A DNA stretch of 64,000 nt from Variovorax sp. PBL-H6 (GCF_901827155.1 NZ_LR594659.1:4792501-4856500), one strand, 5' to 3'. Positions 10,257-17,783 are shown, numbered from the stretch's first letter. Numbers and translations: made by a program. Notes: a model not told the origin generated them from the sequence alone.

Positions 10257-10341
10257 GCCCGGGTGGTGAAATTGGTAGACGCAGGGGACTCAAAATCCCC
10301 CGCCGCAAGGCGTGCCGGTTCGATTCCGGCCCCGGGCACCA
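10257..10341 (+). tRNA. tRNA-Leu (anticodon CAA)
   Basis: An 85-nt sequence folds as a type II (long variable arm) tRNA. The acceptor stem is GCCCGGG/CCCGGGC and the anticodon stem GGGGA/TCCCC, with loop CTCAAAA giving anticodon CAA, which reads UUG. The T-arm GGTTCGATTCC and the encoded 3' CCA are present. A bidirectional hairpin terminator follows about 45 nt downstream. No integrase or att-like duplication is visible beside it. Confidence 0.97.
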
Positions 10342-10386
10342 CGAACCAGGCTGCGCGCCCTGACGGCGGCCCAGCGACGCAACCAT

Positions 10387-10415
10387 AAAAAAAGGCTCCC
10401 GAGGGAGCCTTTTTA
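10387..10415. terminator. bidirectional intrinsic terminator
   Basis: The stem GGCTCC(C)/(G)GGAGCC is flanked by an A-run on the left and TTTTT on the right, so it can end transcription in both directions: tRNA-Leu from the left and the RRM-protein gene from the right. Confidence 0.9.
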
Positions 10416-10432
10416 CTGAAGCAGACAAGCGC

Positions 10433-10831
10433 TCAGTAGCCGCCGCGGCCACCGCCGCCATAGCCGCCACCGCCACTGCGGCCGCCGCCACCACCACCGT
10501 AGCCGCCACCGCCGCCACCACCACCGTAGCCACCGCCGCCGCTGCGGCCACCGCCGCCGCCGAAGCCGCCGGGCGAACGGGGCTCCATCGGACGGGCTTC
10601 GTTGACAGTCAGGGCACGACCTTCCAGCGATTGGCCGTTCAGGCCTTCGATGGCTGCGAGCGCTTCCGAATCGGTGCCCATTTCGACGAAGCCGAAGCCC
10701 TTGGAGCGACCGCTGTCGCGTTCCATCATGACTTTGGCGCTGGCAACGGAACCGTAGGCGGCAAACGCCTGTTCCAGATGGTTGTCGCGGACGGAATAGG
10801 CGAGGTTGCCTACGTAAAGTTTCTTGCCCAT
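10433..10831 (-). CDS. glycine-rich RRM RNA-binding protein
   Basis: A 132-residue protein with one RNA-recognition motif, RNP2 LYVGNL at residues 5-10 and RNP1 KGFGFVEM at 44-51. From about residue 88 comes a low-complexity tail of GGGG, GYGGGG and RSGGGG repeats ending RGGY. The layout matches the glycine-rich RRM proteins of cyanobacteria, plants and some proteobacteria, often cold-induced and thought to act as RNA chaperones; targets here are unknown. A strong GGAG precedes the ATG. The leader is long and AT-richer than the surroundings, which would fit temperature-dependent control, though that is inference. The RGG-like tail could promote condensation with RNA. Confidence 0.93.
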   Translation of the reverse strand: MGKKLYVGNLAYSVRDNHLEQAFAAYGSVASAKVMMERDSGRSKGFGFVEMGTDSEALAAIEGLNGQSLEGRALTVNEARPMEPRSPGGFGGGGGRSGGGGYGGGGGGGGYGGGGGGRSGGGGYGGGGRGGY

Positions 10832-10963
10832 GGAGGACTCCTAATCAAACCAAAAAAACAATCGATGGAGTCCCAGAGTCACAACAAGCAAGGATGCGCA
10901 GTGGCGCGAAACTGAACCGATTACCCAATACGAAGCCAAAGCGAACTAAAGCGACGCCCCGGC

Positions 10964-10994
10964 ATTGTCGCGCACTTCTCGGCGTCGCGGTCAA
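10964..10994 (-). promoter_or_regulatory. possible sigma-70 promoter for the RRM gene
   Basis: On the minus strand TTGACC is followed, after a long 19-bp spacer, by GACAAT. This would give a leader of roughly 125 nt before the RRM start codon. Weak evidence because of the spacer length. Confidence 0.3.
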
Positions 10995-11098
10995 GAATCC
11001 TATAAAGGGAAACGCTTAGTTCTCCGCGGCACCCCGATCGGCGCGTTTTCCAGCACGCGTCGCCCAGATGCAGCGCGCCTGCCGGATCTGCGCCCTCC

Positions 11099-11377
11099 TT
11101 AAGCCTTTGCCTGCGCCTCCAGCCGTCGATTGGCGTCCAGCGCGTAGAGCACGGCCTTCTCATCCTGGCCCTTGCCCGATGCATCCCCGATCGGCATCTG
11201 CGCCGAGCCGTAGAGCTCGCGTTCCAGCCGCTTCGCACGCTCGGAATACATGCGGGCCAACGCGCCATGATGTTCCGCAGCCGCCTGGTGCTCGATGCGA
11301 GCCAAATGAGCTTCCTCCAGCAGGGTCATGACGCGCCGCAGATGGCCATTTCGGTTGGGTTGGAAAAAACTGAACAT
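11099..11377 (-). CDS. hypothetical small helical protein
   Basis: A 92-residue protein I do not recognise. It begins MFSFFQ and then appears helical and highly charged: LLEEAHLARIEHQAAAEHHGAL, then RMYSERAKRLERELYG, which could form a coiled coil, and a second helix (ALDANRRLEAQ) near the C-terminus. No signal peptide or transmembrane segment. GGAGG lies 5 nt upstream of this ATG, which decides the start; another in-frame ATG four codons upstream would place GGAGG inside the coding region. It stands alone between the RRM gene and a 417-nt non-coding stretch. Confidence 0.72.
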   Translation of the reverse strand: MFSFFQPNRNGHLRRVMTLLEEAHLARIEHQAAAEHHGALARMYSERAKRLERELYGSAQMPIGDASGKGQDEKAVLYALDANRRLEAQAKA

Positions 11378-11794
11378 CGCATCCTCCATCGCAAGCCAAC
11401 GGGAACTCTTTGTAACTGCAGTCGCCCGATCCGCCCTGTAGGTCCAGCGCTCTTGTGCGATGTTGTTATGAATTAGTTCTCAGTTTTACCCAAGATCTGC
11501 GCTTGTCATTCTGCAAACAAACTACCGCTTTGATCGCCCCGTCTTTGAGCATGTTCTCCAACTGAGGGCTCATGGGCGGTGATTTGCCGGACCGAACTAT
11601 CGGTCCGACCCCGCGCGACAAACGTACGCAACCTCGGAGGAAACCCGTCCAACCCATACTGTCATCCAATGTCGACGCCCACAGGCCGGATGCGGCGGAC
11701 ACGCGTTGCGCTCTCGAACCGACGAGTGGCCGCTCCCTCGGCCGCTGGCTCGCGGCACCCTTCGTGCCTATACCTGCAACATTGGAGGCACGTC
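11378..11794. other. 417-nt intergenic region
   Basis: No convincing gene. It holds a perfect 8-bp inverted repeat (listed separately) and, at its right end, the ribosome-binding site of the first small ORF. A frame continuous with that small ORF is open from about 11579 but has no ribosome-binding site of its own. I see no clear promoter, tRNA or transposon remnant. Confidence 0.5.
11588..11607. promoter_or_regulatory. perfect inverted repeat, possible operator
   Basis: CGGACCGA and TCGGTCCG form perfect 8-bp arms around ACTA. No T-tract follows in either direction, so a protein-binding site is more likely than a terminator. It lies about 190 nt upstream of the two small ORFs. Confidence 0.4.
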
Positions 11795-11950
11795 ATGGAC
11801 AAGATCATCCTGGACTCGGCGGGCGATGGCCGCTGCTATGAATGTCTGGGGCTGCACGGCTCCCGCATCCTGACCCGCAGCCATGTGGAAGCCTGCTTCT
11901 GGCATTCACTCGGGTATGTCGTGCTTCACTATTCGCACTGGCCGGCGTGA
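11795..11950 (+). CDS. small Cys/His-containing ORF (51 residues)
   Basis: Not recognised. GGAGG sits 6 nt upstream of the ATG, an excellent translation signal. The 51-residue product has a CxxC pair at residues 14 and 17, a third Cys at 34, and His at 21, 30, 37, 45 and 48, a pattern that could bind metal; the C-terminus is aromatic (HYSHWP). The reading frame stays open upstream, so the start rests on the ribosome-binding site. A second small ORF follows 40 nt later. It may be a real small protein or a leader peptide. Confidence 0.45.
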   Translation: MDKIILDSAGDGRCYECLGLHGSRILTRSHVEACFWHSLGYVVLHYSHWPA

Positions 11951-11990
11951 AGCCGTCAAGCACGCCCTTCGCCCTTCAGGGAGAACAAAC

Positions 11991-12113
11991 ATGCTGATCG
12001 TCATGAGGACCGTTCCCAGGGCGCAGGACGCGCGCCTGGTCGTAGCGTGCATACGCGCCTGCATCTGGGCGTCCGTCGAAGGACGTCCCTTCTGTCCGCT
12101 GCGCCAGGACTGA
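11991..12113 (+). CDS. small ORF (40 residues)
   Basis: Not recognised. AGGGAG stands 7 nt upstream of the ATG. The 40-residue product starts MLIVMRTVPR and has Cys at 20, 24 and 35 with two Trp/Ile-rich segments between. It would follow the 51-residue ORF on one transcript, and a hairpin lies just after its stop. The upstream frame is open, so it could be chance. Two successive small ORFs, each with a strong ribosome-binding site, raise the likelihood that they are real. Confidence 0.4.
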   Translation: MLIVMRTVPRAQDARLVVACIRACIWASVEGRPFCPLRQD

Positions 12114-12127
12114 ACAGATCATCCGGT

Positions 12128-12147
12128 GGCCTGCCACTTGGCAGGCC
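12128..12147. terminator. hairpin between convergent genes
   Basis: GGCCTGCC/GGCAGGCC, a perfect 8-bp stem with loop ACTT, lies between the small ORFs and the convergent LuxR gene. There is no T-tract, so it may be a weak terminator or only an RNA-stabilising hairpin. Confidence 0.45.
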
Positions 12148-12153
12148 CTTCGC

Positions 12154-12516
12154 CTAAAGATGGAGAACGCCCAGCCGCGCTGCCTGCGCGACCGCATCGG
12201 TCCTGCCTGTGGCGTCGAGCTTGTCGATCAGCGAACCCACATGGAACTTCGCGGTGTGCACCGAGATGCCGAGACGCCGGGCAATGAGCTTGTTCGATGC
12301 GCCCTCGGCCACCAGGGCAAGCACTTCCAACTCGCGCCGGGTCAGGGCTGAGTCCATCGCTTTGCCCCGCTGCGCCGCCTCTGGCAGCACCACGGCCACG
12401 TCGGCCGTCTCGCCACCCTGGGCCACGCGGATGTCAGGCGCCACGGCCAGAGCGGCGGCAAGGCGCTGCGACAAGGCCTCGTCCTCGATCTCGAGGGCGA
12501 CCACGATCGGCTTCAT
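12154..12516 (-). CDS. short LuxR-type DNA-binding regulator with vestigial receiver
   Basis: A 120-residue protein. Residues 56-120 form a LuxR/NarL-type helix-turn-helix (LTRRELEVLALVAEG, then SNKLIARRLGISVHTAKFHV), complete and typical. The N-terminal 50 residues (MKPIVVALEIEDEALSQRL, then VAVVLPEAA) resemble the outer strands of a response-regulator receiver but are too short to hold the acidic pocket and phosphorylated Asp. No histidine kinase is adjacent. It starts 20 nt after the pseudoprotease gene, so the two are probably one operon and the pseudoprotease a candidate signalling partner. No clear ribosome-binding site. Confidence 0.88.
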   Translation of the reverse strand: MKPIVVALEIEDEALSQRLAAALAVAPDIRVAQGGETADVAVVLPEAAQRGKAMDSALTRRELEVLALVAEGASNKLIARRLGISVHTAKFHVGSLIDKLDATGRTDAVAQAARLGVLHL

Positions 12517-12536
12517 AGCGGCATTGTCGACCGCAC

Positions 12537-13421
12537 TCAATCTGCCGGCCGCTCCCCCACCGTCAGCCGTGCCTCCATTGCCTCGCCTGCGCGCCGCAGA
12601 GACAGCACGAGGACCGTCCCTACGCTCGCCGGACCCAGGGCGCGCAGCAGCAGGGGCACGCTGCGAATCGGCTGCCCGTTCAATGCCACGATGACGTCGC
12701 CCTGCCGAACCCCGGCCGATGCGCCGGGCCCCGGCTCCGCGACGCTCATCACCATCGCGCCGACACTCCCTGCGTCCACTCGCACCGGCTGCAGGCTCAG
12801 CCCGAGATAACCGCGCGGGATGCGGCCGTGCGACAGAAGCTGCGCGGCAACGCGCTCGATCGTGGCCGCGGGGATGAGCAGCACGCGCCGTCGCGGACCG
12901 AACACCGCCATGCCGGCCGCATGACCCTTTGCATTGAGCACGATGCCTCCCTCCGCGCCGAGTTGCAGCTGCAGGTCGAGCTCGACGCGCGCGTCGATCT
13001 CCCCACCGCGCAGGCTGCGCCATGCCGGCCCGGCCAGCGAGACCAGCCCGCCCGCCACCAGTGGCAGGCCCTCGCGCGCGCCGACGGCGAGCACCATCTC
13101 GCCGGCACGCAGCGGCCCGGCATCGAAGACCACCGGCGGCGCCGTTACGCCATCGCAGCGCAGCAGCAGCACATCGGTAGTGGGGTCGCGCCCCGCTACC
13201 TTGGCCGCGACCATCGCGCCGCCGGACAGCTGGAGTTCGGCCTCCTCGTCTTCCGGCAGACCTTCCTCGGAAGTCACGACCCATCCGGGCCGCCAAACGA
13301 ATCCGCTGGCGCGCGCGTTGCGCGTCTGGATCGCGAGCACGCTGGCCGCGACGGCGCTCACAGCATCGGCCGCCGAAGTCGACATCACCTCAAGCGGAGA
13401 CGGGGAAAAAACCTTCGACAT
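12537..13421 (-). CDS. PDZ-containing S1C (HtrA-like) pseudoprotease
   Basis: A 294-residue protein with the HtrA layout: trypsin-like domain (about 20-195) then one PDZ domain (about 203-288: YLGLSLQPV, then GASAGVRQGDVIVALNGQPI). The triad is broken. Where HtrA has TNxHVV this protein has TSEEGL (Glu at 53 for His); the Asp is kept at 83 (TTDVLLLR); where HtrA has GNSGGP it has GAEGGI (Glu at 157 for Ser). No signal peptide, so it should be cytoplasmic, unlike DegP or DegS. AAGGAG lies 6 nt upstream of the chosen ATG; another ATG is 24 nt upstream. Probably a binding or sensing protein cotranscribed with the LuxR regulator. Confidence 0.85.
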   Translation of the reverse strand: MSKVFSPSPLEVMSTSAADAVSAVAASVLAIQTRNARASGFVWRPGWVVTSEEGLPEDEEAELQLSGGAMVAAKVAGRDPTTDVLLLRCDGVTAPPVVFDAGPLRAGEMVLAVGAREGLPLVAGGLVSLAGPAWRSLRGGEIDARVELDLQLQLGAEGGIVLNAKGHAAGMAVFGPRRRVLLIPAATIERVAAQLLSHGRIPRGYLGLSLQPVRVDAGSVGAMVMSVAEPGPGASAGVRQGDVIVALNGQPIRSVPLLLRALGPASVGTVLVLSLRRAGEAMEARLTVGERPAD

Positions 13422-13655
13422 CGCAGCTCCTTGAATGCTCAGCATTGTCGAAAGCTCGCCGCCGCGTGGCTACTGCCCGGTTGGGCAGGACGCGCTTCAA
13501 GAGAGCTCACGCGTGCCGCGCAGCGTCACGCGCTCCGCTGGGCAATGCCTCGATTGTTTCCAGCCTGCGAACACCGCGGTTCAAAGCACGGTGTTTTTTC
13601 GAGGGGCGTTCGTCTCAAACTAGTCCCCATCGACAACCCATCTGAAGGACCTGAA

Positions 13656-14006
13656 ATGAATGCCTCGAAACTCATCGCTACTGCAGCCTTTTCGCTTCTG
13701 GCCGTCGCCGGGGCACAAGCTGAAACCTACGAAGGCGTGCACTCGCTGACCTCCTCGGCCAGCCGAAGCGAAGTGGCCACGCAAGCGGTTGCGGCCGCGC
13801 GCGCCGGCAACCTCTATGCCGACGGCGCAAGTGCCGGCGCTCAGACCTTCGACTCTACGGCCGATCGCTCTCAAGTGCGTGCGGAAGCCGTAGCCAAGGC
13901 ACACGATCCGTTCGCGAGCCTCGACCGCCGCGCCTTCTATCGCGACGAAGTCCCCGCCGCTTACAAGAGGCCGAAGGTGTCGTTCACGCGTCAGGCGGGC
14001 CTCTGA
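13656..14006 (+). CDS. secreted small repeat protein, unknown function
   Basis: A 116-residue protein with a clear signal peptide (MNASKLIATAAFSLLAVAGAQA, cleavage probably after AQA). The mature part holds two related segments, SRSEVATQAVAAARAG and DRSQVRAEAVAKAHDP, a motif resembling DUF4148-type periplasmic proteins of Burkholderiales. The C-terminus is basic and aromatic (RRAFYRDEVPAAYKRPKVSF). GAAGGACC precedes the ATG. It is monocistronic, with an intrinsic terminator after it. I do not know its function; periplasmic location is the firmest inference. Confidence 0.8.
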   Translation: MNASKLIATAAFSLLAVAGAQAETYEGVHSLTSSASRSEVATQAVAAARAGNLYADGASAGAQTFDSTADRSQVRAEAVAKAHDPFASLDRRAFYRDEVPAAYKRPKVSFTRQAGL

Positions 14007-14038
14007 GCCCTGGACGAGTGAAAAGCGAATAGAAGAAG

Positions 14039-14059
14039 ACGGGCCTCACGGCCCGTTTT
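14039..14059 (+). terminator. intrinsic terminator
   Basis: ACGGGCC/GGCCCGT, a 7-bp stem with loop TCAC, is followed by TTTTGTTT. It ends the transcript of the small secreted protein; the convergent acetyltransferase gene stops a few bases later. Confidence 0.85.
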
Positions 14060-14061
14060 GT

Positions 14062-14646
14062 TTAACGCCGTGCTTGCACGGTAGAGGCGCGCCACGCCTT
14101 TTTCGATAGCCTGTAGAGGACATGCCGCAGCAGGCGATGGTTTGCGGGCACCCGCGGATGGTTGAAATCGTCGGCTGGTGAGTGCGTCATGCCAAGCCGC
14201 TGCATGACGGCACGCGAGCGTGTATTGGCCGGCACGGTGAAAGCAACGATCTCGTCCAGTCCCGCCCTCTCGAAGCCGAAGGCCAGCGCAGCGCGGGCCG
14301 CTTCGGTTGCGAAGCCGCGGCCCCAGAAGGCAGGGGCCAGGCGCCAGCCGATCTCCACGCATGGCGTGAATGGTGCGCTGAAGCCGGGCACCAGCAAACC
14401 GACTGCGCCCACCAGAGGCGCGACACCCGGCGCCTCCACCGCCCAGAGGCCGAAGCCCTCGCGCTCGAAGTGGGCGGCGATGCGCGCGACCAGCGCGTCG
14501 CTCTCGGCACGGGTCAACCGATGCAGCAGGTACTGTGTCGCGCGCTCATCCGCATTCAGGCGAGCGAAGGGCTCGAGGTCCTCGTCCTGCCAAGGGCGAA
14601 GGATCAGGCGCGAAGTGATCAGACGTGTGGCGTGAGTTGGCGGCAT
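14062..14646 (-). CDS. GNAT-family N-acetyltransferase (RimJ/RimL type)
   Basis: A 194-residue acetyltransferase of the GNAT fold transferring acetyl from acetyl-CoA, probably to an amino group. The N-terminal TSRLILRPWQDEDLEPFARLNAD is typical of the RimJ/RimL subgroup. Motif A is visible as EIGWRLAPAFWGRGFATEAARAAL, with the pyrophosphate-binding GRGFAT; motif B follows as NTRSRAVMQRLGM. Substrates range from ribosomal proteins to small molecules and cannot be predicted. The basic extension after residue 165 is unusual but short. It stands alone between convergent and codirectional neighbours. Confidence 0.9.
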   Translation of the reverse strand: MPPTHATRLITSRLILRPWQDEDLEPFARLNADERATQYLLHRLTRAESDALVARIAAHFEREGFGLWAVEAPGVAPLVGAVGLLVPGFSAPFTPCVEIGWRLAPAFWGRGFATEAARAALAFGFERAGLDEIVAFTVPANTRSRAVMQRLGMTHSPADDFNHPRVPANHRLLRHVLYRLSKKAWRASTVQARR

Positions 14647-14688
14647 GCTGTTGCGCTTTCTCAGTTCTGGGTCGGTTCTTTGAACTGT

Positions 14689-15612
14689 TCAGGGCAGCAG
14701 GCCCGTGGCAACGGTCGGATACTGCAAGCGCACCCGCAGCTCTTGCTTGAGCCGCTTGTTGTCCAGCCGGCGTGACTCGCTCATGAAGCTCATCTGAGAC
14801 AAAGGCAATTGCGTCCGGGCTTCCTCGCGCGTGATGCGAGGCGGGCGCGGCAGGCCATAGAGATCGGCCGCGAGATCCATGTAGTCGCCGATCTTGAGGT
14901 CGCTGTCGTCGTTCACATGGAACACGCGCTGAGGGCCGCCGCGCCACAGCGCCGCCACGCACGCGCGCGCCAGGTCGTCGGCGTGGATGTGATTGGTGTA
15001 GACGTCGTCCTCGGTGCGCAGCACCGGCGTGCGCTTGTGCAGTCGCTCGCGCGGGGTGCCGCCTTCGCGATCCGGCGCGTAGATGCCGGGAATGCGCAGG
15101 ATGCGCGTGGCGACGCCGGCGCGGCCCAGCCAGCGCACGACCCGCTCGGCATCGACGCGGCGGTGCGCCCGCGCCGTGTCGGGCCGCACTGGGCGTGTCT
15201 CGTCGACGCGCGCCCCGCCGCAGTCACCGTAGACGCCGCTGGTCGAGCCATAAACGAGTGCAGCCGGCAGCGTGCGCAGGCGCAGTGCCCGCACCAGCGA
15301 GGAAGTGCGGGCGTCACGCCACCAGTGCGCGCCTTCGACGCGGGGGGGCGGCGCGAGGTGCAGCACGCGCGTGGCCAGACCCGAGAGGCGGCGCAAGGTC
15401 GCCGGCCGATCGAGATCGGCCACGATCGGCGTGAGGCCGGCCTCCCGCAGCGCGACCACCCGGTCGGGCGAAGAGGTCAGCGCGATCAGGCGTACGCGGC
15501 CGCGCAGGGCGCTTGCCGCCCGCAGGCCGACGTCGCCGCAGCCGACCACGAGCACGCGCTCGCGGCGAAAGCGGGTAGGCCTGCTGCCGAACGGGCTGTT
15601 GAATGCGGGCAA
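14689..15612 (-). CDS. NAD(P)-dependent epimerase/dehydratase-like protein (extended SDR)
   Basis: An extended-SDR Rossmann protein, with dinucleotide-binding VLVVGCGDVGLRAA near the N-terminus and LVYGSTSGVYGDCGG in mid-protein, the position of the catalytic Ser/Tyr region; the usual YxxxK is not obvious. ILRIPGIYAPDREGG is typical of the YeeZ-like group of sugar-nucleotide epimerase relatives. The start is uncertain. I prefer a TTG (LPAFNSPFGS) preceded by AGGGA at good spacing. An in-frame ATG at 15654 would add 14 residues, but has no ribosome-binding site and overlaps, on the opposite strand, the start codon of the divergent reductase gene. Function unknown. Confidence 0.8.
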   Translation of the reverse strand: MPAFNSPFGSRPTRFRRERVLVVGCGDVGLRAASALRGRVRLIALTSSPDRVVALREAGLTPIVADLDRPATLRRLSGLATRVLHLAPPPRVEGAHWWRDARTSSLVRALRLRTLPAALVYGSTSGVYGDCGGARVDETRPVRPDTARAHRRVDAERVVRWLGRAGVATRILRIPGIYAPDREGGTPRERLHKRTPVLRTEDDVYTNHIHADDLARACVAALWRGGPQRVFHVNDDSDLKIGDYMDLAADLYGLPRPPRITREEARTQLPLSQMSFMSESRRLDNKRLKQELRVRLQYPTVATGLLP

Positions 15613-15652
15613 AATCGGTTCCCTTTTGCTGAACAAGAGTCGAAGAATACCC

Positions 15653-16717
15653 ATGACGAGCGCAGCGCCGGACGAGGCGGGCTTTCACATCACGGTCGAG
15701 CCGAGTGGACGGCATTTCATCGCGCACGCAGACGAAACCATTCTCGCGGCCGGCATCCGCCAGGGCATCGGCCTGCCCTACGGCTGCAAGGACGGCGCCT
15801 GCGGTTCCTGCAAGTGCAAGAAGCTCTCCGGCGAGATCACGCTGCGCATGCATCAGAGCAAGGCGCTGAGCGCGGAAGAAGAGGCGGCTGGCTATGTGCT
15901 GACCTGCTGCGCGACAGCACGCAGCGATGTGGTGCTGGAATCGCGCCAGGTCACCGACGCCAATGCCTTCCCGATCCGCAAGATGCCGGTGCGCGTGCAG
16001 TCCATCGTCAAGAAGTCACACGACGTGGTGATGCTGCGCCTGCAGCTGCCGGCGGGCGAGCCGCTGCAGTTCCACGCGGGCCAGTACGTCGAGTTCATCC
16101 TGCGCGACGGCACGCGGCGCAGTTACTCGATGGCGAATGCGCCGCACACCCTGGGCGTGCCGGGCACCGGCATCGAGTTGCACATCCGGCATCTGCCCGG
16201 TGGCAAGTTCACGGACCACGTGTTCGGTGCCATGAAGGAAAAGGAGATCCTGCGGATCGAGGGACCGTACGGCAGCTTCTTCCTGCGCGAGGACTCCGAC
16301 AAGCCGATGATCCTGCTGGCCTCGGGCACCGGCTTCGCGCCAATCAAGGCGCTGCTGGAGCACATGAAGTTCAAGGCCATCGATCGGCCGGCCGTTCTCT
16401 ACTGGGGCGGGCGGCGGCCCGAAGACCTGTACATGGATGACTGGGTGCGGTCGGCGATGGAGGCAATGCCCGGCTTGCGCTATGTCCCGGTGATCTCGAA
16501 TGCAGTGCCAGACGACGATTGGCGCGGACGGACCGGCTTCGTGCACGCGGCGGTCATGGAGGACTTCACGGACCTGTCCGCCCATCAGGTGTACGCCTGC
16601 GGCGCGCCCATCGTGGTCGAGTCGGCGAAGCGGGACTACGTGGCACAGCGAGGGTTGCCGGAGGACGAGTTTTTCGCGGATGCGTTCACGACCGAGGCGG
16701 ACAAGGCGCAGCCTTGA
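15653..16717 (+). CDS. ferredoxin-type NAD(P)H flavin reductase (CDP-6-deoxy-delta-3,4-glucoseen reductase-like)
   Basis: A 354-residue electron-transfer protein in three parts. Residues 1-95 form a plant-type 2Fe-2S ferredoxin domain (CKDGACGSCKCKK, with the last Cys in TCCATAR). The FAD-binding domain follows with RSYSMANAP. The NAD(P)-binding domain carries LLASGTGFAPIKALLEH and ends with VYACGAP. This matches AscD-like proteins, named for ascarylose synthesis but widespread in Burkholderiales without that pathway, where they probably serve as general reductases for an unidentified oxygenase or other acceptor. No oxygenase is adjacent. Weak GAAGA precedes the ATG. Confidence 0.9.
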   Translation: MTSAAPDEAGFHITVEPSGRHFIAHADETILAAGIRQGIGLPYGCKDGACGSCKCKKLSGEITLRMHQSKALSAEEEAAGYVLTCCATARSDVVLESRQVTDANAFPIRKMPVRVQSIVKKSHDVVMLRLQLPAGEPLQFHAGQYVEFILRDGTRRSYSMANAPHTLGVPGTGIELHIRHLPGGKFTDHVFGAMKEKEILRIEGPYGSFFLREDSDKPMILLASGTGFAPIKALLEHMKFKAIDRPAVLYWGGRRPEDLYMDDWVRSAMEAMPGLRYVPVISNAVPDDDWRGRTGFVHAAVMEDFTDLSAHQVYACGAPIVVESAKRDYVAQRGLPEDEFFADAFTTEADKAQP

Positions 16718-16775
16718 GCGGGAGAGGGAGTAATACCGAGGCCTCGCCGCTTCGTGTCCACGCACAATCGGATGT

Positions 16776-17756
16776 ATGAAAACCAGAGACTTCCTCCTCA
16801 CCCTCCTCGCCTCCACGGCCCTCCTCGCCACCACCACCCACGTTTCCGCCCAGTCGGCACAACACCCTATCCGGCTGGTGGTCCCCTACGCTGCCGGCGG
16901 TCCGATCGATGTCACCGCCCGCGTACTGGCCGAGCGGGTAAAGGACACACTCGGGCCCGTCATCATCGACAACAAGCCAGGCGCTGGCGGCAACATCGGT
17001 GCCGACGCGGTCGCGAAGGCTGCACCTGACGGCCTCACGATCGGCATCGCGGCGACCGCCACCAACGCGGTCAACCCGTGGCTCTACAGCAGGATGCCCT
17101 TCGACGCCGCCACTGCCTTCGCGCCCATTACGCAGATGGTGCGGGTGCCGAACGTGCTGGTGATGAATGCAGAAACCGCGCAGCGCCTGAAGATCAACAA
17201 CCTGCGCGACCTGATCGCCTACGCCAAGGCCAACCCCGGCAAGCTCAACTACGGCAGCGGCGGCAACGGCAGCGCCGGCCACCTGGCGGGCGAGATGTTC
17301 AAGAAGGAAGCCGGCATCTTCGCCGTGCATATTCCCTACAACGGCGGCAATCCGGCGCAGCTTGCACTGCTCTCAGGCCAGGTCGACTTCAACTTCGACA
17401 ATCTCGCGACCGCGGCGCCGAACATCCGCTCGGGCAAGCTGAAAGCAATCGCGGTGACCACCGCCGAGCGCAGCAGCGCGCTCCCCGAGGTGCCGACAGT
17501 TGCCAGCACGCTCAAGGGCTTCGCCATCGACACATGGTGGGGCCTGGTGGCACCGGCCGGCACGCCGGCGCCTGTGCTGGACAAGCTCAACCGCGCCTTC
17601 GTCGCGGCGCTCAACTCGCCCGAGACGAAGACCCGCTTCGCCTCGCTGCTGGCCGAGCCGGTCGCGAACACGCCGGATCAGTTCGGCGCCTTCATGAAAG
17701 GCGAACTCGCGAAGTACGAGAAGGTGGTCAAGGCCACTGGCGCGAAGGTCGATTGA
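16776..17756 (+). CDS. Bug/TctC-family periplasmic solute-binding protein
   Basis: A 326-residue tripartite tricarboxylate transporter receptor of the Bug family, greatly expanded in betaproteobacteria. The signal peptide covers the first 25 or so residues (MKTRDFLLTLLASTALLA, then VSAQ). Family landmarks follow: IRLVVPYAAGGPIDVTAR, VIIDNKPGAGGNIGAD, LNYGSGGNGSAGHLAGE and VHIPYNGGNPAQ. Such proteins bind carboxylates or related solutes and deliver them to TctA/TctB or act as sensors. No tctAB is adjacent, so it is an orphan; the convergent genes are an ABC transporter of another class. The ligand is unknown. Confidence 0.93.
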   Translation: MKTRDFLLTLLASTALLATTTHVSAQSAQHPIRLVVPYAAGGPIDVTARVLAERVKDTLGPVIIDNKPGAGGNIGADAVAKAAPDGLTIGIAATATNAVNPWLYSRMPFDAATAFAPITQMVRVPNVLVMNAETAQRLKINNLRDLIAYAKANPGKLNYGSGGNGSAGHLAGEMFKKEAGIFAVHIPYNGGNPAQLALLSGQVDFNFDNLATAAPNIRSGKLKAIAVTTAERSSALPEVPTVASTLKGFAIDTWWGLVAPAGTPAPVLDKLNRAFVAALNSPETKTRFASLLAEPVANTPDQFGAFMKGELAKYEKVVKATGAKVD

Positions 17757-17783
17757 GGTCAGCCGCCGCAGCGGCACCTGGGC

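Noticed and set aside
10257..10400. tRNA-Leu as a genomic-island attachment site
   Set aside because: No integrase, direct repeat of the tRNA end or mobile genes nearby.
10433..10560. Repetitive DNA resembling a CRISPR-like or microsatellite array
   Set aside because: It encodes the Gly-rich tail of the RRM protein; unit lengths vary and there are no spacers.
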